A DNA stretch of 64,000 nucleotides from CBDBGD01 sp965205235 (GCA_965205235.1 CBDBGD010000005.1:148284-212283); one strand, 5' to 3'. Shown: positions 52,431 through 61,007, counted from the stretch's first letter. A program made the numbers and translations. The notes: generated from the letters alone by a model not told the origin.

Positions 52431-53308
52431 CTGCCTCCGGAAGGCCGCGTTCGCCGCTGAAGCGGGCGCTCCTGTTCCTGGATGCGATCAAGTTCCAGGA
52501 GAGCCTGTTCGCCCTGCCGTTTGCCTACACGGGGATGCTGCTTGCCGCCTCCGGCCTCCCTTCCTGGGACAAGGTCTTCTGGATCACTGCGGCCATGGTG
52601 GGCGCGAGGACCTTCGGGATGTCGGCCAACCGGATCCTGGACCGCTCCATCGATGCGCTGAACCCGCGCACCGCCGGGCGCCACCTACCCGCCGGGCTGC
52701 TGAACGTAGCCGACGTCGGCGTGCCCGCCGCGGCGGCCCTGGCGCTGCTATTCGTGGCTGCGTGGCAGCTGAACCCCCTGGCGCTGGCGCTGGCGCCGGT
52801 GGCCGCCGCCTACCTCGCGCTGTACCCGCTGACCAAGAGGTTTACGTGGACGGCGAACCTGCTTCTCGGTTGTGCGCTGGCCATGGCGCCCTCCGCGGCG
52901 TGGATCGGGGTCACGGGAAGCCTGGACTACGCTCCCGTCCTGCTGTCGGCGGCGGTGGCGCTGTGGGCTGGGAGTTTCGACATCATGTACCACACGCAGG
53001 ACCGGGACTTCTACGAGGAGCGGGGCCTCCACTCGGTGGCGCAGAAGTTCGGCGTGCGAGCCGCCTTCCGGCTGGCGCGGGTGCTGGACGCGCTGGCGCT
53101 GGCCGCGCTGGCAGGCACAGGAGCGCTTCTGGGGCTGATGTTTCCCTACTACCTGGGCTGCGCGGGGGCAGCGGCTCTGCTCGTATACAAGCACACGCTG
53201 GTATCGGCGGACGACATGTCCCGGATGGGTTTCGCATTCTTCCGCATCAACGCCTACGTCTCAACGCTTGTGCTGGCGGCGACCGTTGCCGCTCTGGCCA
53301 TCGCCTGA
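52409..53308 (+). CDS. ubiA: UbiA-family prenyltransferase
   Basis: About 299 residues with eight or nine transmembrane helices. Both Asp-rich prenyl-diphosphate motifs are present: NRILDRSIDALNPRTAGR and DIMYHTQDRDFYEERG. Attaches a polyprenyl chain to an aromatic ring in the membrane. No ATG sits near the fold start: GTG 52409, overlapping the end of ubiD by 22 bases, is the only standard start nearby, but a CTG at 52486 cannot be excluded. Between ubiD and ubiX in one operon. Confidence 0.78.
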   Translation: MAAVRDLTASGRPRSPLKRALLFLDAIKFQESLFALPFAYTGMLLAASGLPSWDKVFWITAAMVGARTFGMSANRILDRSIDALNPRTAGRHLPAGLLNVADVGVPAAAALALLFVAAWQLNPLALALAPVAAAYLALYPLTKRFTWTANLLLGCALAMAPSAAWIGVTGSLDYAPVLLSAAVALWAGSFDIMYHTQDRDFYEERGLHSVAQKFGVRAAFRLARVLDALALAALAGTGALLGLMFPYYLGCAGAAALLVYKHTLVSADDMSRMGFAFFRINAYVSTLVLAATVAALAIA

Positions 53309-53403
53309 CGGGGGTAGGGGCGCCCCGCTCTGCCCTTCCCCCTTTTCCTCGCAGCGAATCATGGCTAGGATGGTAGCCAGAGACCACGCGCAAGGAGGTC
53401 GGC

Positions 53404-54009
53404 CTGGGCGCCAACGGACTTCCCGTCGTAGTCGGCATGACCGGGGCGAGCGGCGCTCCGCTGTCGGTCGCGGTGGTCGACCTGCTGCTGGCTTCGGGGC
53501 GGTCCGTCATCGCCACGGCGACGCCTGCCGCTCGCATGGTGTGGGCCGAGGAGATGGAGGAGTCGTTCGGGGCGGCGCTGGAGCGATGGAAGGCCAGCGG
53601 CCGGTTCGACTACTACGGCTCGGCCGACCTTCGCGCTCCCATCGCCAGCGGCACGTTCCCGACGGCGGGAATGGCGCTGGCGCCCGCGAGCATGGCGACC
53701 ATCGCAGCGGTGGCGCACGGCATGGCCGACAACCTCCCGAGACGCGCGGCCGACGTCTGCATCAAGGAGCGCCGCCCGCTGGTGGTGGTGCCGAGAGAGT
53801 CACCGCTGAGCGCCATTCACCTGGAGAACATGGCGAAGCTGGCGCGGCTGAATGCCGTGATCGTCCCGCCCGATCCGCCCTACTACCTGCGGCCATCGAC
53901 GATGGAGGAGGTGACCACGTTCACGGCCCATCGCGTACTGGTGGCGCTGGGCGTGGAAGACCTGCTGCCGGAGGAGTTCAGGTACACCGGCCCGCGGGAT
54001 GAGGCGTAG
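53404..54009 (+). CDS. ubiX: UbiX flavin prenyltransferase, apparent CTG start
   Basis: About 201 residues. VVVGMTGASGAPLSVAVVDLL is the flavin-binding beta-alpha; ERRPLVVVPRESPLSAIHLENM carries the Arg/Glu/Ser of the active site, and PPYYLRPSTMEE the dimethylallyl site. Makes prenylated FMN for UbiD. The ATG at 53437 would cut off the first beta strand (VVVG). The only alternative codon in frame after the upstream stop is CTG 53404, with a perfect AAGGAGG 5 bases before it. The carbonic-anhydrase-like gene overlaps its end by 11 bases. Confidence 0.78.
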   Translation: MGANGLPVVVGMTGASGAPLSVAVVDLLLASGRSVIATATPAARMVWAEEMEESFGAALERWKASGRFDYYGSADLRAPIASGTFPTAGMALAPASMATIAAVAHGMADNLPRRAADVCIKERRPLVVVPRESPLSAIHLENMAKLARLNAVIVPPDPPYYLRPSTMEEVTTFTAHRVLVALGVEDLLPEEFRYTGPRDEA

Positions 54010-54787
54010 CCCGATTCCGACGATGGTTGCTGAGAGTGGCAGGACAGCTATCAGGCTGGCGCTGGGGTGTCTCGTCGTGACGGCATTGCTCGCAGGTGCG
54101 GCCTGCGGCGGCGACGGGGTGGAGTGGGGATACTCGGGGCCGGGAGCGCCGGAGCACTGGGCATCGCTGTCGGACGAGTACGTGCTCTGCGCCGAGGGCA
54201 CCCAGCAGTCGCCCATCGACATTGCAGGGTACGAACAGGGCGACGCCGAGCCCATCTCCCTGGAGTACAGCGGACATGCGACGAGCATCACCAACGATGG
54301 TAGGTTCCTGCGCGTCGACTATCTGTCAGGCAACACGTTTGGCGTGGGCCCGCGGTCCTACCAGCTGAAGTCGGCGCACCTTCGCGCACCCTCGGAGCAT
54401 CGCATCGACGGGGTGAGCTACGCGGCGGAGCTACACCTGGTGCACGAGAACGCTCGAGGCGAGCCGGCAGTGGTGGGTGTGCTGTTCACGCTGGGAGCAG
54501 CCAGCCCCGTGGTGCAGGCGGTCCTGGATGCCGCTCCACCCGCCGGCGACACACTCTTCGACGTCACCAAACCGAACGCTGGGGAGTACGTGCCGGACGA
54601 CCTGAGCCACTACCGGTACGACGGCTCGAGGACGACGCCGCCGTGCGATGAACCGGTTGAGTGGTTCGTGATGCGGGAGCAGTGGACGGTGTCGCAGGAG
54701 CAGGTCGACGCACTTCTGGAGCTTAGCGGCGGCCCGAACAACCGTCCCGTCCAGCCGATAGGCGACCGGGTCATCACGCTGCGGTAG
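53999..54787 (+). CDS. alpha-carbonic-anhydrase-like lipoprotein with one zinc ligand replaced
   Basis: About 262 residues. The lipobox LAGAAC indicates an outer-face membrane anchor. EGTQQSPIDI, RAPSEHRIDG and ELHLVHENARG are the alpha-CA signatures, and LSHYRYDGSRTTPPC (usually YY.Y.GSLTTPPC) gives the substrate wall. Zinc normally needs His94/His96/His119: here the HFH motif reads HLR (SAHLRAPSEH), so the second histidine is Arg (one base change, CAC to CGC). It may be a non-catalytic CA-related protein. Overlaps the ubiX end. Confidence 0.8.
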   Translation: MRRSPIPTMVAESGRTAIRLALGCLVVTALLAGAACGGDGVEWGYSGPGAPEHWASLSDEYVLCAEGTQQSPIDIAGYEQGDAEPISLEYSGHATSITNDGRFLRVDYLSGNTFGVGPRSYQLKSAHLRAPSEHRIDGVSYAAELHLVHENARGEPAVVGVLFTLGAASPVVQAVLDAAPPAGDTLFDVTKPNAGEYVPDDLSHYRYDGSRTTPPCDEPVEWFVMREQWTVSQEQVDALLELSGGPNNRPVQPIGDRVITLR

Positions 54788-54809
54788 GGCCAAGGATGGC
54801 TACTGGGCG

Positions 54810-56039
54810 TCAGCTTGCGGGGCGGAGCCGGTAGACCTTCCCGTCGAAGGAGAGGATGTAGAGTTCGCCGTCGGGCCCCTCGGCGAAGGCGGCGATGCGT
54901 AGGTCAGTCTCCGCGAGGACGCGGTGCTCCAGCACGTCGTAGTCCAGCGCCCAAATCGTGCCTGAACAGTAGTCGCCGTAGATGTACGCGCCCTGGATGG
55001 AGGGCAGGCGGCTCCCACGGTACACGTAGCCGCCCGTGACGGAGCAGCCCTGGTCAGGGTTGCTGTACTCGACGATGGGCAGGGCCAGACCCTCCTGGTT
55101 GCAGGAGTCGGCGCGGAAGCAGTGGAAGCCCTCCATGGTGTTCCAGCCGTAGTTGCCGCCGGGGAGAATGAGGTCCACTTCCTCGTAGCGGTTCTGGCCA
55201 ACATCGCCTGCCCACAGGGCGCCGGTCTCACGGTCGAAGTTGAAGCGCCAGGGGTTGCGCAGGCCGTAGGCCCAGATCTCCTGTCGCACGTCCCCCGTGC
55301 GTCCGACGAAGGGATTGTCGGGCGGGACGCGGTACCGCTGCACCGTGGAGGCGTCGCTCACGTCTATGCGGAGGATGGCGCCGAGGAGGGTGGTGAGGTC
55401 CTGGGCGTTGTCGCGGGGGTCGCCCGAGGAGCCGCCGTCGCCGAGGCCGACGTACAGGTAGCCGTCAGGGCCGAAGACGATATGACCGCCGTTGTGGTTG
55501 GCGTAGGGCTGGGGTACGACGAGGAGGATGAACTCGCTGTCAGGGTCGCCGCGGTTGGGGTCGTCGCTGCTGACGGAGAAGCGGGAGACGATGGAGCGCC
55601 GCGGGTTGGCGGCGGTGTAGGAGAGGTAGAAGTGGCCCGTCTCCCGGAAGTCGGGGTCGAAGGCCATGCCCAGCAGGCCCTCCTCGTTGCCGGAGTCGCT
55701 GACGCGCTCGCGGATGTCCATGAACTCGGTCGCGGTGGCGTCGTCGCGGTCGGGGAAGGTCATGATGCGGCCGGGCTGGAGGACGAGGAAGAGGCGGTCC
55801 GTGTCGTCGTCGGCGTAGGTGAGGTGGACCATGCGGCTGAAGGCGACGTTGGGGAAGACCTGCTCCACCTCCATGCTGGCGGAGGTGGACGCCTCCGTGG
55901 AGGCCGTCGACGGCAGGGTCTGCTCTGAGCGGGGCTCGTCGTCGCGGCAGGCGTAGAGGAGGAGCGTCGCGGCGAGGAGGAGGAGCGCGCTCAGGTGCAG
56001 GGCTCCGGGCAGCCTGAGAAGGCGGCTAGTAGTAGACAA
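54810..56039 (-). CDS. sugar dehydrogenase-like (GSDH/sorbosone dehydrogenase, PQQ-type propeller) lipoprotein
   Basis: About 409 residues. Hydrophobic LSALLLLAATLLLYAC is a lipobox signal. The six-bladed propeller shows EEGLLGMAFDPDF, ANHNGGHIVFGPDGYLYVGLGDGG, the AYGLRNPWRFNFD blade and QNRYEEVDLILPGGNYGW, all typical of soluble aldose sugar dehydrogenases. Probably oxidises an aldose outside the membrane with PQQ as cofactor. TTG 56039 is chosen (AGAGGG upstream); ATG 56072 would overlap more of the PIG-L gene. Four bases of the PIG-L stop region overlap its start. Confidence 0.78.
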   Translation of the reverse strand: MSTTSRLLRLPGALHLSALLLLAATLLLYACRDDEPRSEQTLPSTASTEASTSASMEVEQVFPNVAFSRMVHLTYADDDTDRLFLVLQPGRIMTFPDRDDATATEFMDIRERVSDSGNEEGLLGMAFDPDFRETGHFYLSYTAANPRRSIVSRFSVSSDDPNRGDPDSEFILLVVPQPYANHNGGHIVFGPDGYLYVGLGDGGSSGDPRDNAQDLTTLLGAILRIDVSDASTVQRYRVPPDNPFVGRTGDVRQEIWAYGLRNPWRFNFDRETGALWAGDVGQNRYEEVDLILPGGNYGWNTMEGFHCFRADSCNQEGLALPIVEYSNPDQGCSVTGGYVYRGSRLPSIQGAYIYGDYCSGTIWALDYDVLEHRVLAETDLRIAAFAEGPDGELYILSFDGKVYRLRPAS

Positions 56040-56739
56040 GGCGCTTGAAGCCCTCTGCGTACTGCATCCCATGGGGCGCGCCGTTGTGGCGGCGCCACTG
56101 CCGCATGCGTACGCCCAACTGCTCGTTGCGGGCGCCGACCTGGCTGACGTGCTGGCTGAGGGCCTCGATGGCGGTGTCGATGGAGGCGGAGATGTCGACC
56201 CAGTAGTCGGCGTCGCCAGAGGCGGCGATGAAGACCTCGCTGACGTTGTGGGGCTCCAGGCCCTCGTCGAGCAACTCGGGGAAGGTGAGGCGGTCGCGGG
56301 CGGTGGGGAAGACGGCGGACAGGGTGGCCTCGCCGGCGGCCATGTGGTCGGGGTGGGCGGCGCCTCGGCCGGTGGCCAGGGTGCGCAGGGGGTTCTGGCA
56401 GATGACGACCTGGGGGCGATGGCGTCGGATCTCCCGGGCGATGTCCCGGCGGAGCTCCAGGGTGGGGACGAGGTAGCCGTCGGGGTAGTTGAGGAAGACC
56501 ACGTGCTTGACGCCGAGGACGCGGGCCGCGTTCTCCTGCTCCCTGCGGCGGATGGCGGTGAGCCTCTCTGAGGTCATGGCGGGGTCGCTGCTGCCCTTGC
56601 TGCCATCGGTGCAGAGGACGTAGACGACCTCGACGCCTTCACTGCACCAGCGGGCGACGGTGCCGGAGCAGCCGAACTCGGCGTCGTCAGGATGGGCGAC
56701 GACGACCATGGCCCGCTGGAGGCTGTCGATGTCGGTCAC
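56026..56739 (-). CDS. PIG-L/LmbE-family zinc-dependent N-deacetylase
   Basis: 237 residues. Metal motif VVAHPDDAEFGCSGTV (HPDDxE), further ligand in RGAAHPDHMAAGEA. Deacetylates N-acetylglucosaminyl or bacillithiol/mycothiol-type substrates; the exact substrate is unknown. GTG 56739 follows GGAGG by 8 bases; the much longer upstream frame is low-complexity repeat DNA. A TATAAT box (on the minus strand, near 56786) precedes it. Confidence 0.82.
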   Translation of the reverse strand: MTDIDSLQRAMVVVAHPDDAEFGCSGTVARWCSEGVEVVYVLCTDGSKGSSDPAMTSERLTAIRRREQENAARVLGVKHVVFLNYPDGYLVPTLELRRDIAREIRRHRPQVVICQNPLRTLATGRGAAHPDHMAAGEATLSAVFPTARDRLTFPELLDEGLEPHNVSEVFIAASGDADYWVDISASIDTAIEALSQHVSQVGARNEQLGVRMRQWRRHNGAPHGMQYAEGFKRLVYY

Positions 56740-57570
56740 GTATGGCACCTCCGCGTCGAGGGTCTGGGATGGGCACGGAGGGCAATTATAGCAGGCGGGG
56801 GGGCGATTCGAGTCGAATCGAATCGTCTCCGCGCGTTTTTTCCGGCCCCGCCGTGCCTGGGGCGGCGCGGCCGGTCGCCGAAACAGCTTTGAGGTTGATT
56901 CTCGGTTGTTGCGCGTCGGGATGGGGCGCAGCTTGGGATTGTGTTTTTGTGAGGCCATGGTCGAGGGGGTCGCAGCTTGGAGGTTGTTTCGCGACGCGGG
57001 GTTTGAGTCGCGGGCCGCAGATAGGAGACAAATGCCTCGCGGAACAACCGCGGAACAACCTCCAGATAGGGAAACGGGCCGAAAAAGGGGGGTGTGAAAC
57101 AACCTCCACGTAGGGCGCGTGGGGGTTCCCCGGCCTTCGCTGGGGCAGGTAGCGAGGTTCCTGCTTTCGCAGGAACGACGATGTGGGGCGTGCGGTGGGT
57201 GGGCATGGGGGGATGGTAGGGGATGGGGGGTGTTGGGGGATAGGGGCGGGTGGCACGCGTGCGGGGGGAGGGGTCTGAGGGCGTTGTGGCGTGGCTACGA
57301 TCTTAGATTCCTCGTCGCTTCGCTCCTCGGAATGACAACCAAGGGGAGCGCTCCCCGGAATGACAACTAGGGGGCAGTCAGAATGCCAACTACGGGGGGC
57401 AGAAGTAGCGAGGTTTCCTGGCTGTGCAGGAACGGCGAGGTGGCGCGCTCTGGCCCCGACGCTGCGGGCGGGTTGCAAACCCGCCCCTACGGTGACCCGC
57501 CGCCTCCCGTGGGCTCCAGCCCCGAATCGGGGGTACGGGGCAGGCTCTTCGCTGGAGCGACGAACCGTTC
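56740..57570. repeat. intergenic region with dispersed hairpins and direct repeats, no gene
   Basis: An 831-base spacer, far longer than the local norm. It holds the 12-base inverted repeat GGAGGTTGTTTC (56979-56990) / GAAACAACCTCC (57096-57107), a perfect 8-bp hairpin GTTCCTGC-TTTC-GCAGGAAC (57157-57176), three degenerate direct repeats of a GGAATGACAACTAGGGG type at 57329, 57357 and 57380, and the 9-bp hairpin GGGCGGGTT/AACCCGCCC (57466-57486) followed by CCTAC. No open frame here has a ribosome site or recognisable protein. Confidence 0.7.
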
Positions 57571-58701
57571 CTAGCAGCTATACGGGATGTGGCCCGGGTA
57601 TTCTGATTTCCGGGCGCTCTGATACCAACAATAGAAGTGGTTATGGGCACGGTTAGCCAGATCCCAGAGACGGGACATCTCCTGGGCTTGGCCGCGGGTT
57701 ATCACGCTTGCACACGTGTTGACGTCCGCAGTGCCGCAGTACTTCGTATATCCCTCCTCGTACAGGTCCAGGGCATTGCGATAGGCAGTCCGCGCAGCGT
57801 TGACCATATCGCGTAGGTTGGCATTTTCCATGACCACATTCTTCTCGATGTCAATGAGGTAGCCGCGGACGTGCTGCTCCGGTATCCAACAGCCGTCGGC
57901 CTCCAAGTTGTTGTCGCCCTTGGGCCAGTAGTAGTGAACGCCGTCGCGGACCTCTATCTTCATAACCCGGTGGGCTGTCCCCCTGTTGTCGGGCTCGTCC
58001 TCGCTGCAGCTTGGGTTGAAGCTGATGGTCGCTCCCACTACGATGTCTTCCGGCTCGAAGTAGTAGAGCCACGTAGCCTCGTCCAGGCAAGTAATGACGG
58101 GTTCCATGCTGCCTGTGCAGGCGAACCCGCCCCGCCGGATGCCGTCCGAACCCAGGACAAGCGGCTTGCGAATCTCCTCCAGCCTGCTGATCTCGTTCCG
58201 AAGTCGCGTCTCCTCCGATCTCAACTGGTGGATAGTCCCATTCTGCGCTAGTAGCGTCGTGTACTGCGACTGAAGGGAGTTCTTATCAGTCCTAAGCTGG
58301 TCTCTCTCTGACGTTAGTGCGCTGTGTCTCTCTTGCCACTCCTGGGTGGCTCGCTCTAGCTGCACTATCGACGACTGACTCAGCATGACGATCTCGCTGA
58401 GGTCGGCGATAGTCTCGTTGCCCTTCTCGATCTCTATGTTTGCGGTGGCTACCTTTGCATCGGCCGCCGTCACTTCCATGTTCATCCGCGCGACGTTAGC
58501 GTTGGCTTGCTCCAGAGCGCTGTTCAGGCTGATATTCTGTTCGTTCATGGCTCTCAGATTGGCCGTGGTCTGATTGAGATCTGCGCGAGTCTGGTCCAGA
58601 GCCGCGTTGGCCTGACCTAATGCCGATGCCAGAAGAACGAAGACAGCACCTATAAGGACAAGGCCAGCGGCTATGGTGAGAACTTTCTTGGACACATACA
58701 T
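57571..58701 (-). CDS. SipW/ER-type signal-peptidase-like (S26) domain with N-terminal membrane helix and coiled coil
   Basis: About 376 residues. A transmembrane helix (VLTIAAGLVLIGAVFVLLASAL) is followed by about 150 residues of heptad coiled coil rich in Asn/Gln/Glu, then a peptidase S26-like core: GFACTGSMEPVITC (catalytic Ser), WLYYFEPEDIVVGATISF, RGTAHRVMKIE (His in place of the bacterial Lys) and WPKGDNN, then CWIPEQHVRGYLI. These are the ER/archaeal/SipW box motifs, not the Ser-Lys LepB type. A cysteine-containing tail follows. ATG 58701 has AAGGGGG upstream. Confidence 0.72.
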   Translation of the reverse strand: MYVSKKVLTIAAGLVLIGAVFVLLASALGQANAALDQTRADLNQTTANLRAMNEQNISLNSALEQANANVARMNMEVTAADAKVATANIEIEKGNETIADLSEIVMLSQSSIVQLERATQEWQERHSALTSERDQLRTDKNSLQSQYTTLLAQNGTIHQLRSEETRLRNEISRLEEIRKPLVLGSDGIRRGGFACTGSMEPVITCLDEATWLYYFEPEDIVVGATISFNPSCSEDEPDNRGTAHRVMKIEVRDGVHYYWPKGDNNLEADGCWIPEQHVRGYLIDIEKNVVMENANLRDMVNAARTAYRNALDLYEEGYTKYCGTADVNTCASVITRGQAQEMSRLWDLANRAHNHFYCWYQSARKSEYPGHIPYSC

Positions 58702-58859
58702 GAGGGGCCCCCTTGCCCGAGCGAGATTCGAGTCTGGGCGCAATGTGGGACGAGCCTATCACATCGAGGGTTGCGTTGCCGATTATCCTTGCGGGAGAGG
58801 CGGCCGGAAGAGTCGGCGTGGTCGACGACGTTGGGTGGACGGCGGAGGTGGGTGCGCGT

Positions 58860-59000
58860 TGGCGAGGTCCCGCCCGCTCAGGGGCGCCCTTCGACAGGCA
58901 CGGGGTGAGCGGGCGGTTCGCGAACCGCTCCTACAATGGCGGGGTGATGGTTCGACAGGGTCACCATGACCCTTCGACAGGCTCAGGGTGAGCGGGTGTC
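58860..59000. repeat. dispersed repeat cluster with a 16-bp palindrome
   Basis: Two near-identical 26-base elements (58887-58912 and 58970-58995, beginning CCCTTCGACAGGC and ending TGAGCGG) with 2 mismatches flank a perfect 16-bp palindrome GCGGTTCGCGAACCGC (58913-58928) that is followed by TCCTAC, like the hairpin at 57466. A third, partial TTCGACAGGGTCA copy lies at 58951. A related element is at 63717-63742. The 58744-59059 gap holds no gene. Confidence 0.75.
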
Positions 59001-59029
59001 TTGCAGTGGGTTGCTGTGGCTTCTACAAT
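59001..59029 (+). promoter_or_regulatory. promoter of the MetE-like pair
   Basis: TTGCAG (59001-59006), 17-bp spacer, TACAAT (59024-59029), 30 bases before the ATG and immediately after the repeat cluster. Confidence 0.6.
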
Positions 59030-59059
59030 CTTTTGAGCCCTGAGGGGGTGGGCGCATCG

Positions 59060-60034
59060 ATGATTACGACTGTTGTCGGCAGCTATCCCAAGGTGGGCGC
59101 GGGGCCGGGGGGCCAGCGCCTTCGCACGGCGATTTCGCGGAGCGATCGCGGGCGGATTACGGCGGAGGAGCTGCGGCAGGTGCAGGCAGAGGTGACGGAG
59201 GAGGTCATCGGGGAGCAGGTGGCGGCGGGCATCGACCTGGTGTCGGACGGGCAGGTGCGGTGGGACGACGGGCAGACGTACTTCGCCCGCGGCCTGTCGG
59301 GGTTCACGGTGACGGGGCTGCTGCGCTACTTCGACACGAACACGTACTATCGCCAACCCGTGGCGACGGAGCGGCTGTCGTGGCGAGAGGCGATCACGGT
59401 ATCGGACTACCGGCACGCTACGGCGTGCAGCAGCCGGCCGGTGAAGGCGGTGGTCACGGGGCCGTACACGCTGGCGCGGCTGTCGCGGTCGGAGCACCAC
59501 GCCGACTCGGCGAGCATGGCGCTGGAGCTTGCGGAGGCGCTGAACCAGGAGGCGCGGGAGCTTCAAGAGGCCGGGGCGACGTTCATCCAGTTCGACGAGC
59601 CGTCGATCCTGCAGCACCCCGAGGATTACGCCGTCTTCCAGGAGTCGATGGGGCGGCTGACGCAGGGACTGTCGGCGACGCTGGCGCTGTACACGTACTT
59701 TGGCGACGTGGGGGCGCTGTACCCTCGGCTGTTCGACCTGCCGTTTCAGGTGTTCGGGCTGGACTTTGTCATGGGCCCGGCCAACTGGGACGTGGTGCGG
59801 GACGTGCCGGACGGGGTGTGCCTGGGGCTGGGTGTCGTCGACGCTCGGAACACGCGGCTGGAGAGCGTGGAGGAGCTGGTGGAGGCGGTGCGCTGGGCAT
59901 CGGAGCGCGTGTCGCCGGACCGGTTGTACGTGAACCCAAGCTGCGGCCTGGAATACCTGCCGAGGGACCGGGCGTACCAGAAGCTGGTGCGGCTGGTGGA
60001 GGGTGTCAATAGAGCAAAGGAGGTCCTGGCGTGA
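59060..60034 (+). CDS. core-MetE-like protein lacking the zinc ligands
   Basis: 324 residues of the cobalamin-independent methionine synthase C-terminal fold: TTVVGSYPKVG, DLVSDGQVRWDD, VKAVVTGPYTLARLS and FIQFDEPSI are kept. The zinc ligands of MetE are His-x-Cys, Glu and Cys. Here the HxC position reads LYTYFGDV (both replaced), the Glu position reads GLDFV (Asp) and only the last Cys (VNPSCGLEYL) remains. It may bind a different ligand or be a structural partner of the next gene, whose GTG overlaps its TGA by 3 bases. Confidence 0.8.
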   Translation: MITTVVGSYPKVGAGPGGQRLRTAISRSDRGRITAEELRQVQAEVTEEVIGEQVAAGIDLVSDGQVRWDDGQTYFARGLSGFTVTGLLRYFDTNTYYRQPVATERLSWREAITVSDYRHATACSSRPVKAVVTGPYTLARLSRSEHHADSASMALELAEALNQEARELQEAGATFIQFDEPSILQHPEDYAVFQESMGRLTQGLSATLALYTYFGDVGALYPRLFDLPFQVFGLDFVMGPANWDVVRDVPDGVCLGLGVVDARNTRLESVEELVEAVRWASERVSPDRLYVNPSCGLEYLPRDRAYQKLVRLVEGVNRAKEVLA

Positions 60035-61005
60035 CCAACGGCCTGCGGACGACGACGGTGGGGAGTTTCCCGAAGCCCGACGAGCTCCGGCGCGCTCGGA
60101 CGCAGGTGGCCCGTGGGAGGATGGACCCGCAGGAGCTGGAGCGGCTGGAGCGGGAGGCGACGGCGTTCTGGATCCGGTCGCAGGAGGAGGCGGGGCTGGA
60201 CGTGCTGGTGGACGGGGAGATGTACCGGGGGGACATGGTCACGTACTTCTCGGAGCACATGGAGGGCTTTGAGATCAGCGGGCTGGTGCGGTCGTACGGC
60301 AATCGCTATTACCGGAAGCCGGTGGCCGTGGGGCCGGTGGGGCGGCGCAGCTCCGTGACGGTGGACTGGTGGCGGTACAGCCAAGGGCTGACGGAGCGGC
60401 CGGTCAAGGGGATGGTCACGGGGCCGTACACGATGGCGGACTGGTCCTTCAACGAGCACTACCCGACGCGCGAGGCGTTTGTGATGGCGATGGCGGCAAT
60501 GGTGCACGAGGAGGTGGCGGACCTGGACCGGGCGGGCGCGCAGTACATCCAGATCGACGAGCCTGCGGTGTCGACGCGGCCGCAGGAGATGGAGCTGGCG
60601 GCCCGGGCGCTGGGCGTGGTGACCAAGGGCATCAACGCAACGACGATTACGCACATCTGCTACGGCGACTTCGGCGTGGTGTTCGACCAGCTGCTGCGGC
60701 TGCCGGTGGACATGTTCGACCTGGAGGCGGCGAACAGCGCCTACGACCTGCTGGAGCTGTTCCGGGCCCACCCCACGGACAAGAGCCTGTCGCTGGGGGT
60801 GACGGACGTGCACAGCCACCGCATCGAGACGGTGGAGCAGGTGAAGGCGGGCATCCTCAAGGGGCTGGAGCTGTTTCCGCCGGAGCGCCTGTACATCGAC
60901 CCGGACTGCGGCCTCAAGACGCGCACCACGGAGGAGTCCCTGGCCAAGATCCGGGTGATGATGGAGGCCGTGCGGGAGGTCAAGGCGGAGCAGGGCATAT
61001 CGTAG
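60031..61005 (+). CDS. core methionine synthase (MetE C-terminal domain only)
   Basis: 324 residues; zinc ligands are intact: THICYGDF (HxC), Glu in FDLEAANSA and Cys in DPDCGLKT. Lacks the N-terminal half of full-length MetE, as in archaeal and Dehalococcoides core-MetE, which transfer a methyl group from a methylcorrinoid rather than methyltetrahydrofolate-polyglutamate. Coupled to the preceding paralogue (GTGA overlap). The binding protein gene starts 2 bases after the stop. Confidence 0.84.
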   Translation: MTNGLRTTTVGSFPKPDELRRARTQVARGRMDPQELERLEREATAFWIRSQEEAGLDVLVDGEMYRGDMVTYFSEHMEGFEISGLVRSYGNRYYRKPVAVGPVGRRSSVTVDWWRYSQGLTERPVKGMVTGPYTMADWSFNEHYPTREAFVMAMAAMVHEEVADLDRAGAQYIQIDEPAVSTRPQEMELAARALGVVTKGINATTITHICYGDFGVVFDQLLRLPVDMFDLEAANSAYDLLELFRAHPTDKSLSLGVTDVHSHRIETVEQVKAGILKGLELFPPERLYIDPDCGLKTRTTEESLAKIRVMMEAVREVKAEQGIS

Positions 61006-61007
61006 CC

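Noticed and set aside
56800..56830. GATTCGAGTCGAATC palindrome near the PIG-L gene as a regulator site.
   Set aside because: It overlaps simple GATTCG repeats and has no clear relation to a promoter.
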